Source: a virus. Taken from it: 50,104 nt of DNA. The notes under the pieces are model-generated. The model did not search any database and had not been told where the DNA came from. It saw nothing but the letters and a program-made list of their open reading frames with translations. Positions 37,127-45,121 of this stretch are shown here, piece after piece (position 1 is the stretch's first letter; each line of letters begins with the position of its first letter). Both the position numbers and the translations under genes were made by a program. The stretch is taken from the IMG/VR virus record IMGVR_UViG_3300030045_000003, positions 1 through 50,104 of that record; one strand, written 5' to 3'.

Positions 37127-37546
37127 TCAGGCCGCGAGCTGCGGCAACCCTGCGATCAACGCGTCCACCGTGGGCGCCGGTACCGTGCCGGCCTGCACCT
37201 GGGCGAGCACCCCATAGCAGTAGGCCCAGCAGGCATCGCGCCAAGGCTTCAGGCGCGCCGCGTCGGCCGCGAACTGGGCAACGGTGCTGCCAAAGTAGGT
37301 CACGGCCGACAGCATGGAGTCATAGCCGAGCGCCTGCGCCTGCGCGTCCAGGACGGCCTGCACAGCATCGCCGTACTCGCCCTCAGTGGGTTCCGGCGCG
37401 CTGATTTGGGTTGGCGCATTGCCCGCCTGCACCCATGCGGTATAGGCCGCAAACAGCGGGTCGGTAACGGACTGAGTCGGCGCGCATACCGCCCCGTCCG
37501 AATCGCGAGTGACCACGCCCGTGGCCGAATTGAACGTGTAGGTCAT
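37127..37546 (-). CDS. Tail fibre assembly chaperone-like protein
   Basis: 139 residues. The opening TYTFNSATGVVTRDSDGAVC and the helical end (LKPWRDACWAYCYGVLAQVQ) match the style of tail-fibre assembly proteins, which lie next to the fibre gene they fold. It sits between two fibre-type genes. The chaperone role is inferred from this. Confidence 0.68.
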   Translation of the reverse strand: MTYTFNSATGVVTRDSDGAVCAPTQSVTDPLFAAYTAWVQAGNAPTQISAPEPTEGEYGDAVQAVLDAQAQALGYDSMLSAVTYFGSTVAQFAADAARLKPWRDACWAYCYGVLAQVQAGTVPAPTVDALIAGLPQLAA

Positions 37547-37547
37547 G

Positions 37548-38759
37548 TCAGCACTCCGGGCTCAGGTAGAGGCCGGCATTGTCGTAGGCGCAAGCCAGCG
37601 CGGTCGCATTGTTTGTGCGCCAGATTCTCGGCGCGAGCAGCGTGCCCGCTTGCGGAACCACGCTCGATGAACCCGACAGCGTGTTCGTATAGACCGCACC
37701 CGTGTTCAAGTTCGTCACCTGGACGTAATACGTACTGGCGGTCGCCGATGGCGAGAAAATCGCCAGTTCGAACAATACGGACGTCGAATTGCCCGGGAAG
37801 TTTGTCGAGCCCAGCGCGATAGTGGTTTGCGCCGAGCTTCCGCCGTACACCAGATAAAGCTGCGTCGAGTCGGTGGACAGTTGCGCCACGCCAATCTGGT
37901 TCGTCAGCGTGCTCGGGTCAACGTTGGTTGGTGCCGAGACGTTGGAGCCGATGCCCGCATAGAAGCGAACGCCGCTCACCGTGGCGGCATCGGATGGCCC
38001 GAAGCGCTGGACGTACAGGAAGCCGCTGCCGTCGCCCTTGGTGCCACTGCCAGGCCCGACCATGACCGCGGCATTGTACTGGTAGGCCAGTGAGCCGGCC
38101 GTGGCCGCCGAAACGTAGGCCAGCCGGCGTGCGAACGTCAGACGGTTGGTCGCCGCAACCGCGCGTGCGGTGGCCGTGCCGGTTGTGGTTGGCGCGACCA
38201 TGCCGAAGACGCCGGGGACGGTCGTGCTGCTGGAACCCGGCGGGCACCAGACCGCAGGCATGGCTTTGCCGAAATGCGATTGCATGAACTGCGGCACGCC
38301 ATCGGCGCCGAGTGCAGCAAGGAACGATCGGCCAGCCCACGCCTCGGGCACAAGCTCCATGACACCCGAGCCCGGCGTGGTAAGCGTCGAGCCTGCGGAC
38401 AGCACCGGGACAGGCGCAACCCCGTTCACGTCCAGCGTCAGCACCTTCGATCCGAGTGCGGCGATGGTCACATAGGTCGTGCCGGCCGCGAGCGAGACAA
38501 GCGCGTTGCTGTTGCTGGAAATCAGCACCGCCGTGCGCGCGACGGTGTTCGTCCCGGAGTAGGTGCCGAGACCTTCTTCATAGGCCCCGGTGGCGTTGCC
38601 GTTGCTGTCCACCTGCCAGAGCGCATACCAGAAGGTGTCCCCGGTGGAACAGACGGAACCGAATGCGCGAAAGCCCGTCAGCGCGCCTGCCGTTGTCAGT
38701 GAGCCCGTCCCGGTGGTGGTCGAGCTTTCCGCTACGCGGTCAGTTGAAACATGCGCCAT
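37548..38759 (-). CDS. Tail fibre / receptor-binding-type protein
   Basis: 403 residues, all-beta, rich in S, T, A and G. The N-terminal part (VAESSTTTGTGSLTTAGALT, YALWQVDSNGNATGAYEEG) is a common phage surface module. The second half includes FLYVQRFGPSD and a jelly-roll-like pattern that ends with a cysteine. It lies 2 nt before the assembly-chaperone gene. It probably recognises host surface sugars or proteins. Confidence 0.75.
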   Translation of the reverse strand: MAHVSTDRVAESSTTTGTGSLTTAGALTGFRAFGSVCSTGDTFWYALWQVDSNGNATGAYEEGLGTYSGTNTVARTAVLISSNSNALVSLAAGTTYVTIAALGSKVLTLDVNGVAPVPVLSAGSTLTTPGSGVMELVPEAWAGRSFLAALGADGVPQFMQSHFGKAMPAVWCPPGSSSTTVPGVFGMVAPTTTGTATARAVAATNRLTFARRLAYVSAATAGSLAYQYNAAVMVGPGSGTKGDGSGFLYVQRFGPSDAATVSGVRFYAGIGSNVSAPTNVDPSTLTNQIGVAQLSTDSTQLYLVYGGSSAQTTIALGSTNFPGNSTSVLFELAIFSPSATASTYYVQVTNLNTGAVYTNTLSGSSSVVPQAGTLLAPRIWRTNNATALACAYDNAGLYLSPEC

Positions 38760-38813
38760 GCATCCGGCTCCAGGCTATGAGACGTGGTGCCCCACAGCGT
38801 GGAGCGGGTGCCG

Positions 38814-38999
38814 TCAGGCCGACGCGGCGACGATCTGGTCTTCCGTGAACGAGCGTTCGTGTTTCTCGCCATCCGAGCCGGTGTAGGCAACGAAGAACTC
38901 GACGCTGTCGCCGTCCACGATGTGGGCGCGAGTCACGACGCCCTCGATGGGCTTGGCGTTTTGCTTGACGGCATCGCCGACTTTGAATTTCAGGGCCAT
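38814..38999 (-). CDS. Small SH3-like protein
   Basis: 61 residues (MALKFKVGDAVKQNAKPIEG, VEFFVAYTGSDGEKHERSFT). The pattern is a five-strand SH3-like barrel, as in small phage proteins of the late region. It lies 9 nt before the next gene. No known partner; may be a fibre or virion accessory. Confidence 0.65.
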   Translation of the reverse strand: MALKFKVGDAVKQNAKPIEGVVTRAHIVDGDSVEFFVAYTGSDGEKHERSFTEDQIVAASA

Positions 39000-39008
39000 G
39001 ATGGTTCC

Positions 39009-39644
39009 TCAGACGGACAGGGTATACGAAACATTTAATGTGTCCCCCGAACTCACCGCTTTCGCGCCGCCCGTGAAGACGCCGGCCGAAAACAGCGTCC
39101 CGGTGGTGCCGTCCTTCGTCGCCACCGTGGTCAGGAAAGCGCCCTCCACCGAGTTGCCGGAAGACGTGATCGAAAACGTCAAGGCCGCAGACAGCGAAAT
39201 CGAGCCCGAGCTGGCCGCGCTCCATGCTGTCGTCGGGCGCGCGCTCTGCGAGTAGGTCGGCGCATTCGCACCGCCAGCCTCCAGCCACCCGGCATGGGAC
39301 GACATGGTGTCGCTGGCGCTGATCGCGCTGTAGGACACGCTGGAAATCAGACCCATGTAGAACGCCGCCGTGTAGGACGAACCGTTCATGTACTTATTCA
39401 GGAGGTCGTTTTTGCCCACCGTCACGACGGTATTCGGGCCGGGCGTTGACCACTTCAGGTTGCCGGCCGCATCGAAGCACTGGGCGTGATAGCAGCCCTT
39501 GAGCAGCAGCAGTTCCCCGATCAGCAGCCCGAACGCTTGCGATGCAAACGCCTTCATGCGCGAAACGAGCGTTTCGCCAGCGTGCGATTCTCCGCGCAGC
39601 ATGGCGACCGCCAGGGCGATGATGGACTTGATACGGTTGGTCAT
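39009..39644 (-). CDS. Structural protein of the fibre region, unknown
   Basis: 211 residues from ATG 39644, just downstream of a terminator; an upstream in-frame extension runs through the terminator and was rejected. The start has a helical, partly hydrophobic stretch (IALAVAMLRGESHAGETL, FASQAFGLLIGELLLLKG). The rest is beta-rich with SSYTAAFYMGLISS and SGSISLSAALTFS, as in phage capsid- or tail-surface proteins. Confidence 0.65.
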   Translation of the reverse strand: MTNRIKSIIALAVAMLRGESHAGETLVSRMKAFASQAFGLLIGELLLLKGCYHAQCFDAAGNLKWSTPGPNTVVTVGKNDLLNKYMNGSSYTAAFYMGLISSVSYSAISASDTMSSHAGWLEAGGANAPTYSQSARPTTAWSAASSGSISLSAALTFSITSSGNSVEGAFLTTVATKDGTTGTLFSAGVFTGGAKAVSSGDTLNVSYTLSV

Positions 39645-39696
39645 TCGCTGCGCTCCAGCAGGTTGAAAATGTCCTCGGCAGTATAGTCGCCAGCCC

Positions 39697-39729
39697 ACAA
39701 AGAACAAAGGCCCGCACATGGCGGGCCTT
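39697..39729 (-). terminator. Intrinsic terminator after the lysis cassette
   Basis: On the minus strand a perfect 9-bp stem AAGGCCCGC/GCGGGCCTT with a 5-nt loop, then TGTTCTTTG. It separates lysis genes from the last fibre genes. Confidence 0.82.
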
Positions 39730-39745
39730 GTCGGGGCGCGGCGGC

Positions 39746-40102
39746 TTAGGTGGTCGGCGCGGCCGGGTCGGCAGCGGCCGGCGCAGGCGCGGCGGCGGGC
39801 GGCGCGAGCGCGGCATCGACCTTGGCCGACTCGGCGTCGGCCTCGGCACCGATGGCCGTGATCGCGTCGATTTCGGCCTGCGTCACGGGCGACTGGCTCG
39901 CCACGGAAGCGGCGAGCGCGGCCAGGGCGGCATCGACCTTGGCGGAAAGGGTTGCGACCTTGGCGGCGGTGGCGGCGGTGGCGTCGTCGAGTGCGGACAT
40001 GATTTCTTCCTTGATCTGGTGGATGGATCGCAGGATCACGCCCTGCGAAATCAGAATCATACGCTCGATGCGCTGCAATTCTGTGTCCGTTTGCTGGCTC
40101 AT
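39746..40102 (-). CDS. Small coiled-coil protein after the spanin genes
   Basis: 118 residues. A helical start (QQTDTELQRIERMILISQGV, HQIKEEIMSAL) is followed by an Ala-rich coiled coil (AKVATLSAKVDAALAALAAS) and an Ala/Pro tail. It overlaps the Rz stop. Such proteins are common virion or fibre accessories; no function is recognised. Confidence 0.62.
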   Translation of the reverse strand: MSQQTDTELQRIERMILISQGVILRSIHQIKEEIMSALDDATAATAAKVATLSAKVDAALAALAASVASQSPVTQAEIDAITAIGAEADAESAKVDAALAPPAAAPAPAAADPAAPTT

Positions 40103-40632
40103 GGCTTCACCAAGCTGTCGTAGTCACGGGCGCAGAGGTTGCCGCTGGCGCGGAGGCCGGCGGCGTAGGCGGCGAGGTCTGAAGCGTCCGATTCCGCGTC
40201 TGCGCGCGCTCCGAGAGCGCTCGCGTACAGTCCCCATGACACCATGTCGGTTCCGGGGTCGATTCCGGGCGCGCCTGGGGCGGAAGCGGCGGCATGGGCG
40301 CCGGCGGTTGCGCGACGAAGTGCGTCGTCTCGCAGGCGGTAAGCATCAGCGACAGCGCCGCGAGCAGACCGCAAATCAGCGGCTTGTGCCGCGATGGTGG
40401 ATTGCGCATCGGTGAGGTTCCCTGCCTGCTCCGCGATGACGCGGGCGGCTTTAGCGGTGGCGGCGGCACTGGCGGCATCGGCCGCGGCCTGCACTTGCGA
40501 CAGGATGGGCGCGGTCGCCTCGCGCTTGATCGCGGCATCATGGAATCCGAGCCACATCAGCACCGCGGCCACGATGATCAGGACGCCGACTATCTCGAAC
40601 TCCAGCCGCGACGGCAGCGCGAGCGCGCCCAT
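40099..40632 (-). CDS. Rz: Inner-membrane spanin (Rz-like)
   Basis: 177 residues. One N-terminal transmembrane helix (IVGVLIIVAAVLMWLGF, about 14-30) is followed by a long periplasmic Ala-rich coiled coil (EATAPILSQVQAAADAASAA) and a C-terminal stretch with one Cys (GNLCARDYDS). It anchors the inner membrane side of the spanin complex that fuses the two membranes in the last step of lysis. The Rz1-like lipoprotein is encoded fully inside it in another frame. Position after holin and endolysin supports the call. Confidence 0.82.
   Translation of the reverse strand: MGALALPSRLEFEIVGVLIIVAAVLMWLGFHDAAIKREATAPILSQVQAAADAASAAATAKAARVIAEQAGNLTDAQSTIAAQAADLRSARGAVADAYRLRDDALRRATAGAHAAASAPGAPGIDPGTDMVSWGLYASALGARADAESDASDLAAYAAGLRASGNLCARDYDSLVKP
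40107..40409 (-). CDS. Rz1: Outer-membrane spanin lipoprotein (Rz1-like), nested in Rz
   Basis: 100 residues from ATG 40409, wholly inside the Rz gene in a different frame. Signal peptide KPLICGLLAALSLMLTAC with lipobox LTAC (Cys26), then a Pro-rich mature chain (FVAQPPAPMPPLPPQARPE), exactly the layout of Rz1. The mature protein would be fixed in the outer membrane by lipid and bind Rz across the periplasm. Upstream in-frame codons are not needed. Confidence 0.85.
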   Translation of the reverse strand: MRNPPSRHKPLICGLLAALSLMLTACETTHFVAQPPAPMPPLPPQARPESTPEPTWCHGDCTRALSERAQTRNRTLQTSPPTPPASAPAATSAPVTTTAW

Positions 40633-40633
40633 G

Positions 40634-40960
40634 TCACGCGGTCTTCACGCTCGCCGACGATGCGGCGGCTTGCACGCGGGCCAGCAGCGCAGCCTTGCGG
40701 GCGATGGTGGCGTCAGCATCGGCCTTGGCCTGTAGTTCGGCCGAGGTGTCCGACAGCCGCGCCACGAGCGAGCCGGTCAGCTTGACGATTTCGGAGTCCG
40801 TGTAGTCCTCCACGCGCTTTTCGACGGTGACGGCTTCGGCCTTGGCGCTTGCCACGAGCGCGGACACTTTTTTGCCGGCCTGGTAGTGCGCGAACGCACA
40901 CACCAGGACGCCGACAACGATGCACAGGGCGACGACTTGAAGACTGGAAAGTGCTTCCAT
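40634..40960 (-). CDS. Membrane protein of the lysis cassette (second holin/antiholin candidate)
   Basis: 108 residues. An N-terminal transmembrane helix (LQVVALCIVVGVLVCAFAHY, about 7-26) is followed by a soluble, Ala-rich coiled coil (GKKVSALVASAKAEAVTVEK). This is the topology of small lysis-region membrane proteins and of Rz-like spanins. It lies between the holin and Rz with 1-nt spacing to Rz. It may be an antiholin or a second i-spanin-like protein. Confidence 0.65.
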   Translation of the reverse strand: MEALSSLQVVALCIVVGVLVCAFAHYQAGKKVSALVASAKAEAVTVEKRVEDYTDSEIVKLTGSLVARLSDTSAELQAKADADATIARKAALLARVQAAASSASVKTA

Positions 40961-40970
40961 GGGGATTCCT

Positions 40971-41213
40971 TTAGGCTTGCGGGGGTTGATCGGGGGCGGC
41001 GGTGACGCTGCCTTGGTCGATCATACTGCCGAGAATGCCTAGTGCGGACACCGTCAGGACGATGTAAGCCACGACGTGCGGAGCCGAGGACGGCAGCGCC
41101 GCCTTCAGGTCGCCCGGAATCGCTTCCCATGCGCCGATGACGAGCCCGTTCAGTCCCAGCGCTTGCGCGCTGTACTTGCGATGCGTCCTCGTCCAGTTCG
41201 GCAGCAGGCGCAT
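40971..41213 (-). CDS. Holin candidate
   Basis: 80 residues. Two hydrophobic stretches (AQALGLNGLVIGAWEAI, about 16-32, and HVVAYIVLTVSALGILGSMI, about 46-65) with a basic N-terminus (MRLLPNWTRTHRKYS) and an acidic/polar tail. This fits phage holins of the two-segment type. Directly follows the endolysin (1-nt gap) and precedes another membrane protein. It would form holes that release the cytoplasmic lysozyme. Confidence 0.75.
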   Translation of the reverse strand: MRLLPNWTRTHRKYSAQALGLNGLVIGAWEAIPGDLKAALPSSAPHVVAYIVLTVSALGILGSMIDQGSVTAAPDQPPQA

Positions 41214-41214
41214 T

Positions 41215-41670
41215 TCACACCACGTCGTCAGGCGTCTCGAACTCGCCCGCCTCGGCCGAGCGTCGAGCCGCGAGCCCGGCCAGATGCGCGCCGCCCGCCA
41301 TGTCCCAGCGCGCGAACTGGCCCTCGGCGCCGGCCGAATCGCCCGCGTTGATCATGCGCAGCATCGTGGACGATGCGAAGTTGCCCTCGCCCGCATTGAA
41401 CGTGAAGTCCACGAGCGCATCGAACTCGTGCTGCGTGAGCGGCACCGTGACCAGCCGATTGACGGCTGCGACGGCGGTGGCGATGTCCTCAAGAAGCCAC
41501 GCCTCTGCCTGCGCCTGGGTGCAGGTATCGCCCGGCTGAACACCAGCCGTGTGGCCGTAGCCAATCGTCCACGGCGCGCCACCCGTGCCAGGGTCAGCGT
41601 AGGCGACCAGGCGCAAGCCTTCTTCGCCTTCCGTCAGGTGTAGGCCGTCGGAGCTGTATTGCATGTTCAT
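41215..41670 (-). CDS. Endolysin, GH24 T4-type lysozyme
   Basis: 151 residues from ATG 41670. Catalytic features EEGLRLVAYADPGTGG and PWTIGYGHT give E17, D26 and T35, the E-D-T triad of T4/P22-type lysozymes. Further typical segments are LTQHEFDALVDFTFNAGEG and the final RRSAEAGEF. There is no signal peptide or SAR segment, so export depends on the holin. The start overlaps the stop of a Pro-rich mini-gene (ATGA). Confidence 0.92.
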   Translation of the reverse strand: MNMQYSSDGLHLTEGEEGLRLVAYADPGTGGAPWTIGYGHTAGVQPGDTCTQAQAEAWLLEDIATAVAAVNRLVTVPLTQHEFDALVDFTFNAGEGNFASSTMLRMINAGDSAGAEGQFARWDMAGGAHLAGLAARRSAEAGEFETPDDVV

Positions 41671-41831
41671 GCCGGTGGTTCCTTGGTGGTGCGAATCTTG
41701 CCGTCCGGGCCGGTCACGATCCCGTATGGCCCCTGCGGCTTCGGTTCGGGTGCGGGCGGGGCCGGCGCGCGCGGGACAGCGGGGCCGAGCGGCCTCCACT
41801 TGTCAGGCATCGGATCATCCGTTGTCCGCAT
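41667..41831 (-). CDS. Small proline-rich protein of the lysis region
   Basis: 54 residues from ATG 41831 (MRTTDDPMPDKWRPLGPAVP, then APAPPAPEPKP). No membrane segment. Coupled to the lysozyme gene by an ATGA overlap. May only help endolysin translation; function unknown. Confidence 0.52.
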   Translation of the reverse strand: MRTTDDPMPDKWRPLGPAVPRAPAPPAPEPKPQGPYGIVTGPDGKIRTTKEPPA

Positions 41832-41842
41832 CGCAGCCCTCC

Positions 41843-42019
41843 CTATGAGTGCTTCCACCCGCTACTGACCAGCGCGAGCCACACGATGCCGGCCAGAAGT
41901 GCCGCAATCGCCGCTCGGAGCGTCCACTTTCCGAACTCAGCGAACTGATCGTCCAACCATTCCCGCAAGCCCTCTTTCAGGGCGTCCTTCATCGCTTCGT
42001 TTTGGGGCTCGACTGGCAT
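41843..42019 (-). CDS. Small single-span membrane protein ahead of the endolysin
   Basis: 58 residues from ATG 42019. A charged amphipathic N-terminal half (NEAMKDALKEGLREWLDDQF) is followed by one transmembrane helix (LRAAIAALLAGIVWLALVSS) and the end GWKHS. Encoded at the start of the lysis block, so a holin, antiholin or lysis regulator is likely. Size and topology resemble small phage membrane proteins that follow tail fibres. Confidence 0.65.
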   Translation of the reverse strand: MPVEPQNEAMKDALKEGLREWLDDQFAEFGKWTLRAAIAALLAGIVWLALVSSGWKHS

Positions 42020-42064
42020 TTCGGTTCATCGCGTTGAGTTACGGGATGATACTTGAGCCCTGGA

Positions 42065-42784
42065 TCAAGTGAAAGGCGGGATGCTGGCCGGGTTGAACTC
42101 CGTGGTCTGCACGGTGTAGTTCGCGGTGAACAGGCAGTCCGTCGAAATCAGAAGCTCATCGACCCCATTGATCGGATCAGGGGTCGCCAGGGCATACAGG
42201 CCGATGTACAAATCGACGCCGCTCGCCTGAGTGTAGTTGTTCGTCGTCGTGCCCGTCACCGAACTGACCACGCCATTCACGGCGCAACGAACGACATTCG
42301 AGGAATCTCGGCTCAATGCAATCGCGTAGGTCTCTCCGGCCGCGAAACTGAAGTCCGTGAAGTCGATGTGCGAGATGCCAAAGCCATACTGCCCGGTGTA
42401 CCAAGATATGACGCCGCCAACGATGTAGAAGATGATCGGGAACGTTCCCGTATCTCCAATCGCCGTCACGAACCGATAGACCTTCGATGAATCAAAGCCT
42501 GAAGGGCATATCCACCGGAAAACTATCGTGAACTTTCCGGCCATCGATAGGCCGGAAGGGAACGGCGTGTATATCCCGTCCCCCGAGGTGGCCGCGAGCA
42601 GCCCGGCGTTTCCAAGGACTGCCGTGGTGGCACTGATGACCGTCGTGCCCTGTGTCGGCGTCCACGTATTGGGAACGGGCGCCGAGTCGGTGAATGTCTG
42701 CGTCCCGCTTGTCCCGTCGAAGTGCAGCAAGACCTTTGTCGGACTTGCGGGGGCGCCGCGGTAACGAGTCGCGGCCGGGATCAA
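42065..42784 (-). CDS. LamG/concanavalin-like fibre-region protein
   Basis: 239 residues if started at TTG 42784, which overlaps the upstream stop (TTGA); no ATG is available that avoids deep overlap. It has TKVLLHFDGTSGTQTFTDSA near the start and GKFTIVFRWICPSG and ISHIDFTDFSFAAGETYAIA later, the beta-sandwich pattern of LamG-like domains found on phage fibres. It probably binds carbohydrate. Neighbour of two fibre-type genes and the lysis block. Confidence 0.68.
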   Translation of the reverse strand: MIPAATRYRGAPASPTKVLLHFDGTSGTQTFTDSAPVPNTWTPTQGTTVISATTAVLGNAGLLAATSGDGIYTPFPSGLSMAGKFTIVFRWICPSGFDSSKVYRFVTAIGDTGTFPIIFYIVGGVISWYTGQYGFGISHIDFTDFSFAAGETYAIALSRDSSNVVRCAVNGVVSSVTGTTTNNYTQASGVDLYIGLYALATPDPINGVDELLISTDCLFTANYTVQTTEFNPASIPPFT

Positions 42785-43713
42785 GTGTTGTCCCCGGACA
42801 AGACCCACACGTCGCTGCCCAGGTATGTCAGCAGCAGCGTGGAATTCTGCGCGCGCGCCGTCAGGGACGAGGCATTGAGCACCGTAACCCCCGCGCCCGG
42901 CGTGATGGTCGTTTGGCCGGCGCCCAGCTGGATGACCTGGATCATCGTCTGACCGACCCACGCCACCGACGAATGCGGGGGCACCGTCACGGCGTTTGCC
43001 GAGGCGTTGTTCATCGAGACGATGCCCTGGCTTGATGATGCCGCAGGGGCGTCCGTCAGCGCCAGCGTGTAGGCCGTTCCTGTCTGCGGATTGTAGGCGG
43101 GCGGGTTCCCGCTCGCAGCCGCAGGCGCGGCCCACTTCACGCCGTCCGTTTGTGTGCTATCAGCAGTCAGGACGTAGGTGTCCGTGCCAACGCCCAAACG
43201 GGCAGGCGCGCCAGACGTTCCACCAACGATCAGGTCGCCCTTGGTGGTCATGGGGCTGACGAAGGATGCCGCCCACGCGGGCGCCCCGGAGACGACGGTG
43301 AGCACGAACCCGCCCGTACCGATCCCCAGGCGTTGCGCCGCACCGGACGCGCCGCCCGTGATGATGTCGCCAAGCGTGGTCATCGGGTTGGCGAAGGACG
43401 CGCCCTGCGAGAACTGCGACGCCTGGCCGGCCGTAAACCGATTGTTGGCGAAATCGCCCGTCGTCCAGTTCAGTGCGGTCGTGCCTTCTTGCGCGCGCAC
43501 CACGGTGCACACATCGCCCGACCTGGCGGTGCAGTGCGTGATTTCGTTGACGTCGCCCGTGGCTGCGTCCGTCAGCGACAGGACGAAGTAGTCGCCCCCG
43601 CTCGGGCTCGGGAACAGCGCGCCCTGCCCGGTGGCAAGCGTCAGCGACGTGGCCGACGTGGTGATCGGAGACGCCAGCGATGAATTGGCGTTGTTGGCGA
43701 AAAGGATCGTCAT
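42781..43713 (-). CDS. Tail fibre protein, paralogue of the 44003-45121 fibre at its N-terminus
   Basis: 310 residues. Residues 1-95 (MTILFANNANSSLASPITTS, then LTLATGQGALFPSPSGGDYF and VCTVVRAQEGTTALNWTTGD) are clearly related to the first 95 residues of the 372-residue fibre. The middle has two short repeats, NPMTTLGDIITGGASGAAQR and SPMTTKGDLIVGGTSGAPAR, each followed by L-G-I/V-G-T, the collar-type repeat of phage fibres. The end is a beta domain with GVTVLNASSLTARAQN. Likely a base-anchored fibre. Confidence 0.78.
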   Translation of the reverse strand: MTILFANNANSSLASPITTSATSLTLATGQGALFPSPSGGDYFVLSLTDAATGDVNEITHCTARSGDVCTVVRAQEGTTALNWTTGDFANNRFTAGQASQFSQGASFANPMTTLGDIITGGASGAAQRLGIGTGGFVLTVVSGAPAWAASFVSPMTTKGDLIVGGTSGAPARLGVGTDTYVLTADSTQTDGVKWAAPAAASGNPPAYNPQTGTAYTLALTDAPAASSSQGIVSMNNASANAVTVPPHSSVAWVGQTMIQVIQLGAGQTTITPGAGVTVLNASSLTARAQNSTLLLTYLGSDVWVLSGDNT

Positions 43714-43725
43714 GTTCGAGGCGGC

Positions 43726-43983
43726 TTAGAAGCCGATCCAGGCCAGCTTGTCCGACGTATTGGCGCCGATCAGGTAGAGCTGGTTCAGGTTCGCGAGCGG
43801 CAGGCTGATCACGTCGCCCGGATCGAGGATGTAGCCGGTGGCCGTCGTTTCACCGGCCGCGCCAATCTCGATGACCGCCGCGTTGGACTTGGGCGCCTTC
43901 AGAAGCACCGGGCCGAACGAAAACGCGACGCTCGGGAGGACGGCTGCGGTGGTGGTGGTGGCCTGCTGGCCGGTCTTTGCCAT
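43726..43983 (-). CDS. Small structural protein between fibre genes
   Basis: 85 residues, all-beta (SVAFSFGPVLLKAPKSNAAV, ETTATGYILDPGDVISLPLA, LYLIGANTSDKLAWIGF). Cupin-like short strands; proteins of this sort are small virion or fibre-base components. No catalytic residues. Placed between two related fibre genes. Confidence 0.65.
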   Translation of the reverse strand: MAKTGQQATTTTAAVLPSVAFSFGPVLLKAPKSNAAVIEIGAAGETTATGYILDPGDVISLPLANLNQLYLIGANTSDKLAWIGF

Positions 43984-44002
43984 GGTGATTCCTCGGGGTT
44001 GG

Positions 44003-45121
44003 TCAGTAGCCCATCGCCTGCCAGGTGATGCTGTTTGCGTTCACGTCCACGACGAAGCCGGACGTGGTCAGGCTATCGACCCGGATGGCGGATGATTGGT
44101 TGTTGCAGGAGACGACGACAGAGACGCAGGCGGTCGGAAAAATCTTCGGGAAGCTGATCCCGGTTGCGACGTTGTTCGGCACGGCGATTTGACCGCCCTG
44201 GAGGATGGCGCCATTTGGCAGCACCATGAACATCGGCTGCGCCAGGTGGATATTCGATCCGCTGAATGCCGTCGTCGCCACGGCACCCACTTGCGCCGCC
44301 GTGTAGTCGCCTGTCGTTGGCACCACAGCACCGGAGCGGCCATTGAAGCTTGTGACGGCCGCGGCCAGCCACGCGAGCGCGGAGCCCGTCCAGGCCAGCA
44401 CGGTGCCGGCAATGGTCGGCGCGGCCACGAATCCCGTCGTGCCGGGCGCAGTCTGGACGACGAGCTCATTGGCTGCGCCGCCCGCGATGCTGCCGGCCGT
44501 GCCGGTGGCCGGGTTCGTCAGGATGTAGGCACCGATCACGGGCGACCAGACAAGCTCCATCGGGAAGCCGGCCGCAGGGATGTCGCCCGCGTTGAGCGCC
44601 GATCCGCCGAACTTCTGCACCGGGTACGCGGACAGCACGGTAGACCCGAGGGTCAGCGTAAGCGTCACAGCGCCCGTGTTCGCCCCCGCGGCTTGGAGCG
44701 TGAAGGACAGGAAGGCCGGAAGCGACGTCAGGCCAGAGGGCAGCGTGGCGGTCAGGCTGTTCGTGCCCGACGCAATGCAAGAGCCCCAGGTGTTTTCTTG
44801 CAGGACATCCGGTTGCAGCATCGCCGCAGCATCGCCGGCCGTCACCAGTTGCGCCGCGATATCGCCCGCGTTCCAGGTCAGCGCCGTGGTGTTTTGCTGG
44901 GCGCGCACCACCGTGCACACGTCGCTGGAACGCGCCGTCACAAGCACGACTTCCACGATCTGCTGCGTCGATGCGTCCTTGAGCGTCAGGTAGAACGCCT
45001 CACCGGCCGCGGGCTCAGGAAACTCCGTGCCCGTGCCCGTCGCCAGCGTCAGCGTCGTCGCCGATGCGTTGATGCCGCTTTGCAGCGTCGTCGCGGCGAG
45101 ATTGTTGAACAGGAGGATCAT
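44003..45121 (-). CDS. Tail fibre protein with gp53-like C-terminus
   Basis: 372 residues. The N-terminal 95 residues are paralogous to the 42781-43713 protein. The middle has TSFNGRSGAVVPTTGDYTAA, the common fibre module before a C-terminal domain. The end (FPKIFPTACVSVVVSCNN, SLTTSGFVVDVNANSITW) matches gp53-like tail-fibre tips. It overlaps the upstream baseplate gene by four bases. It probably attaches to the baseplate by the shared N-domain and binds the host by its end. Confidence 0.8.
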   Translation of the reverse strand: MILLFNNLAATTLQSGINASATTLTLATGTGTEFPEPAAGEAFYLTLKDASTQQIVEVVLVTARSSDVCTVVRAQQNTTALTWNAGDIAAQLVTAGDAAAMLQPDVLQENTWGSCIASGTNSLTATLPSGLTSLPAFLSFTLQAAGANTGAVTLTLTLGSTVLSAYPVQKFGGSALNAGDIPAAGFPMELVWSPVIGAYILTNPATGTAGSIAGGAANELVVQTAPGTTGFVAAPTIAGTVLAWTGSALAWLAAAVTSFNGRSGAVVPTTGDYTAAQVGAVATTAFSGSNIHLAQPMFMVLPNGAILQGGQIAVPNNVATGISFPKIFPTACVSVVVSCNNQSSAIRVDSLTTSGFVVDVNANSITWQAMGY

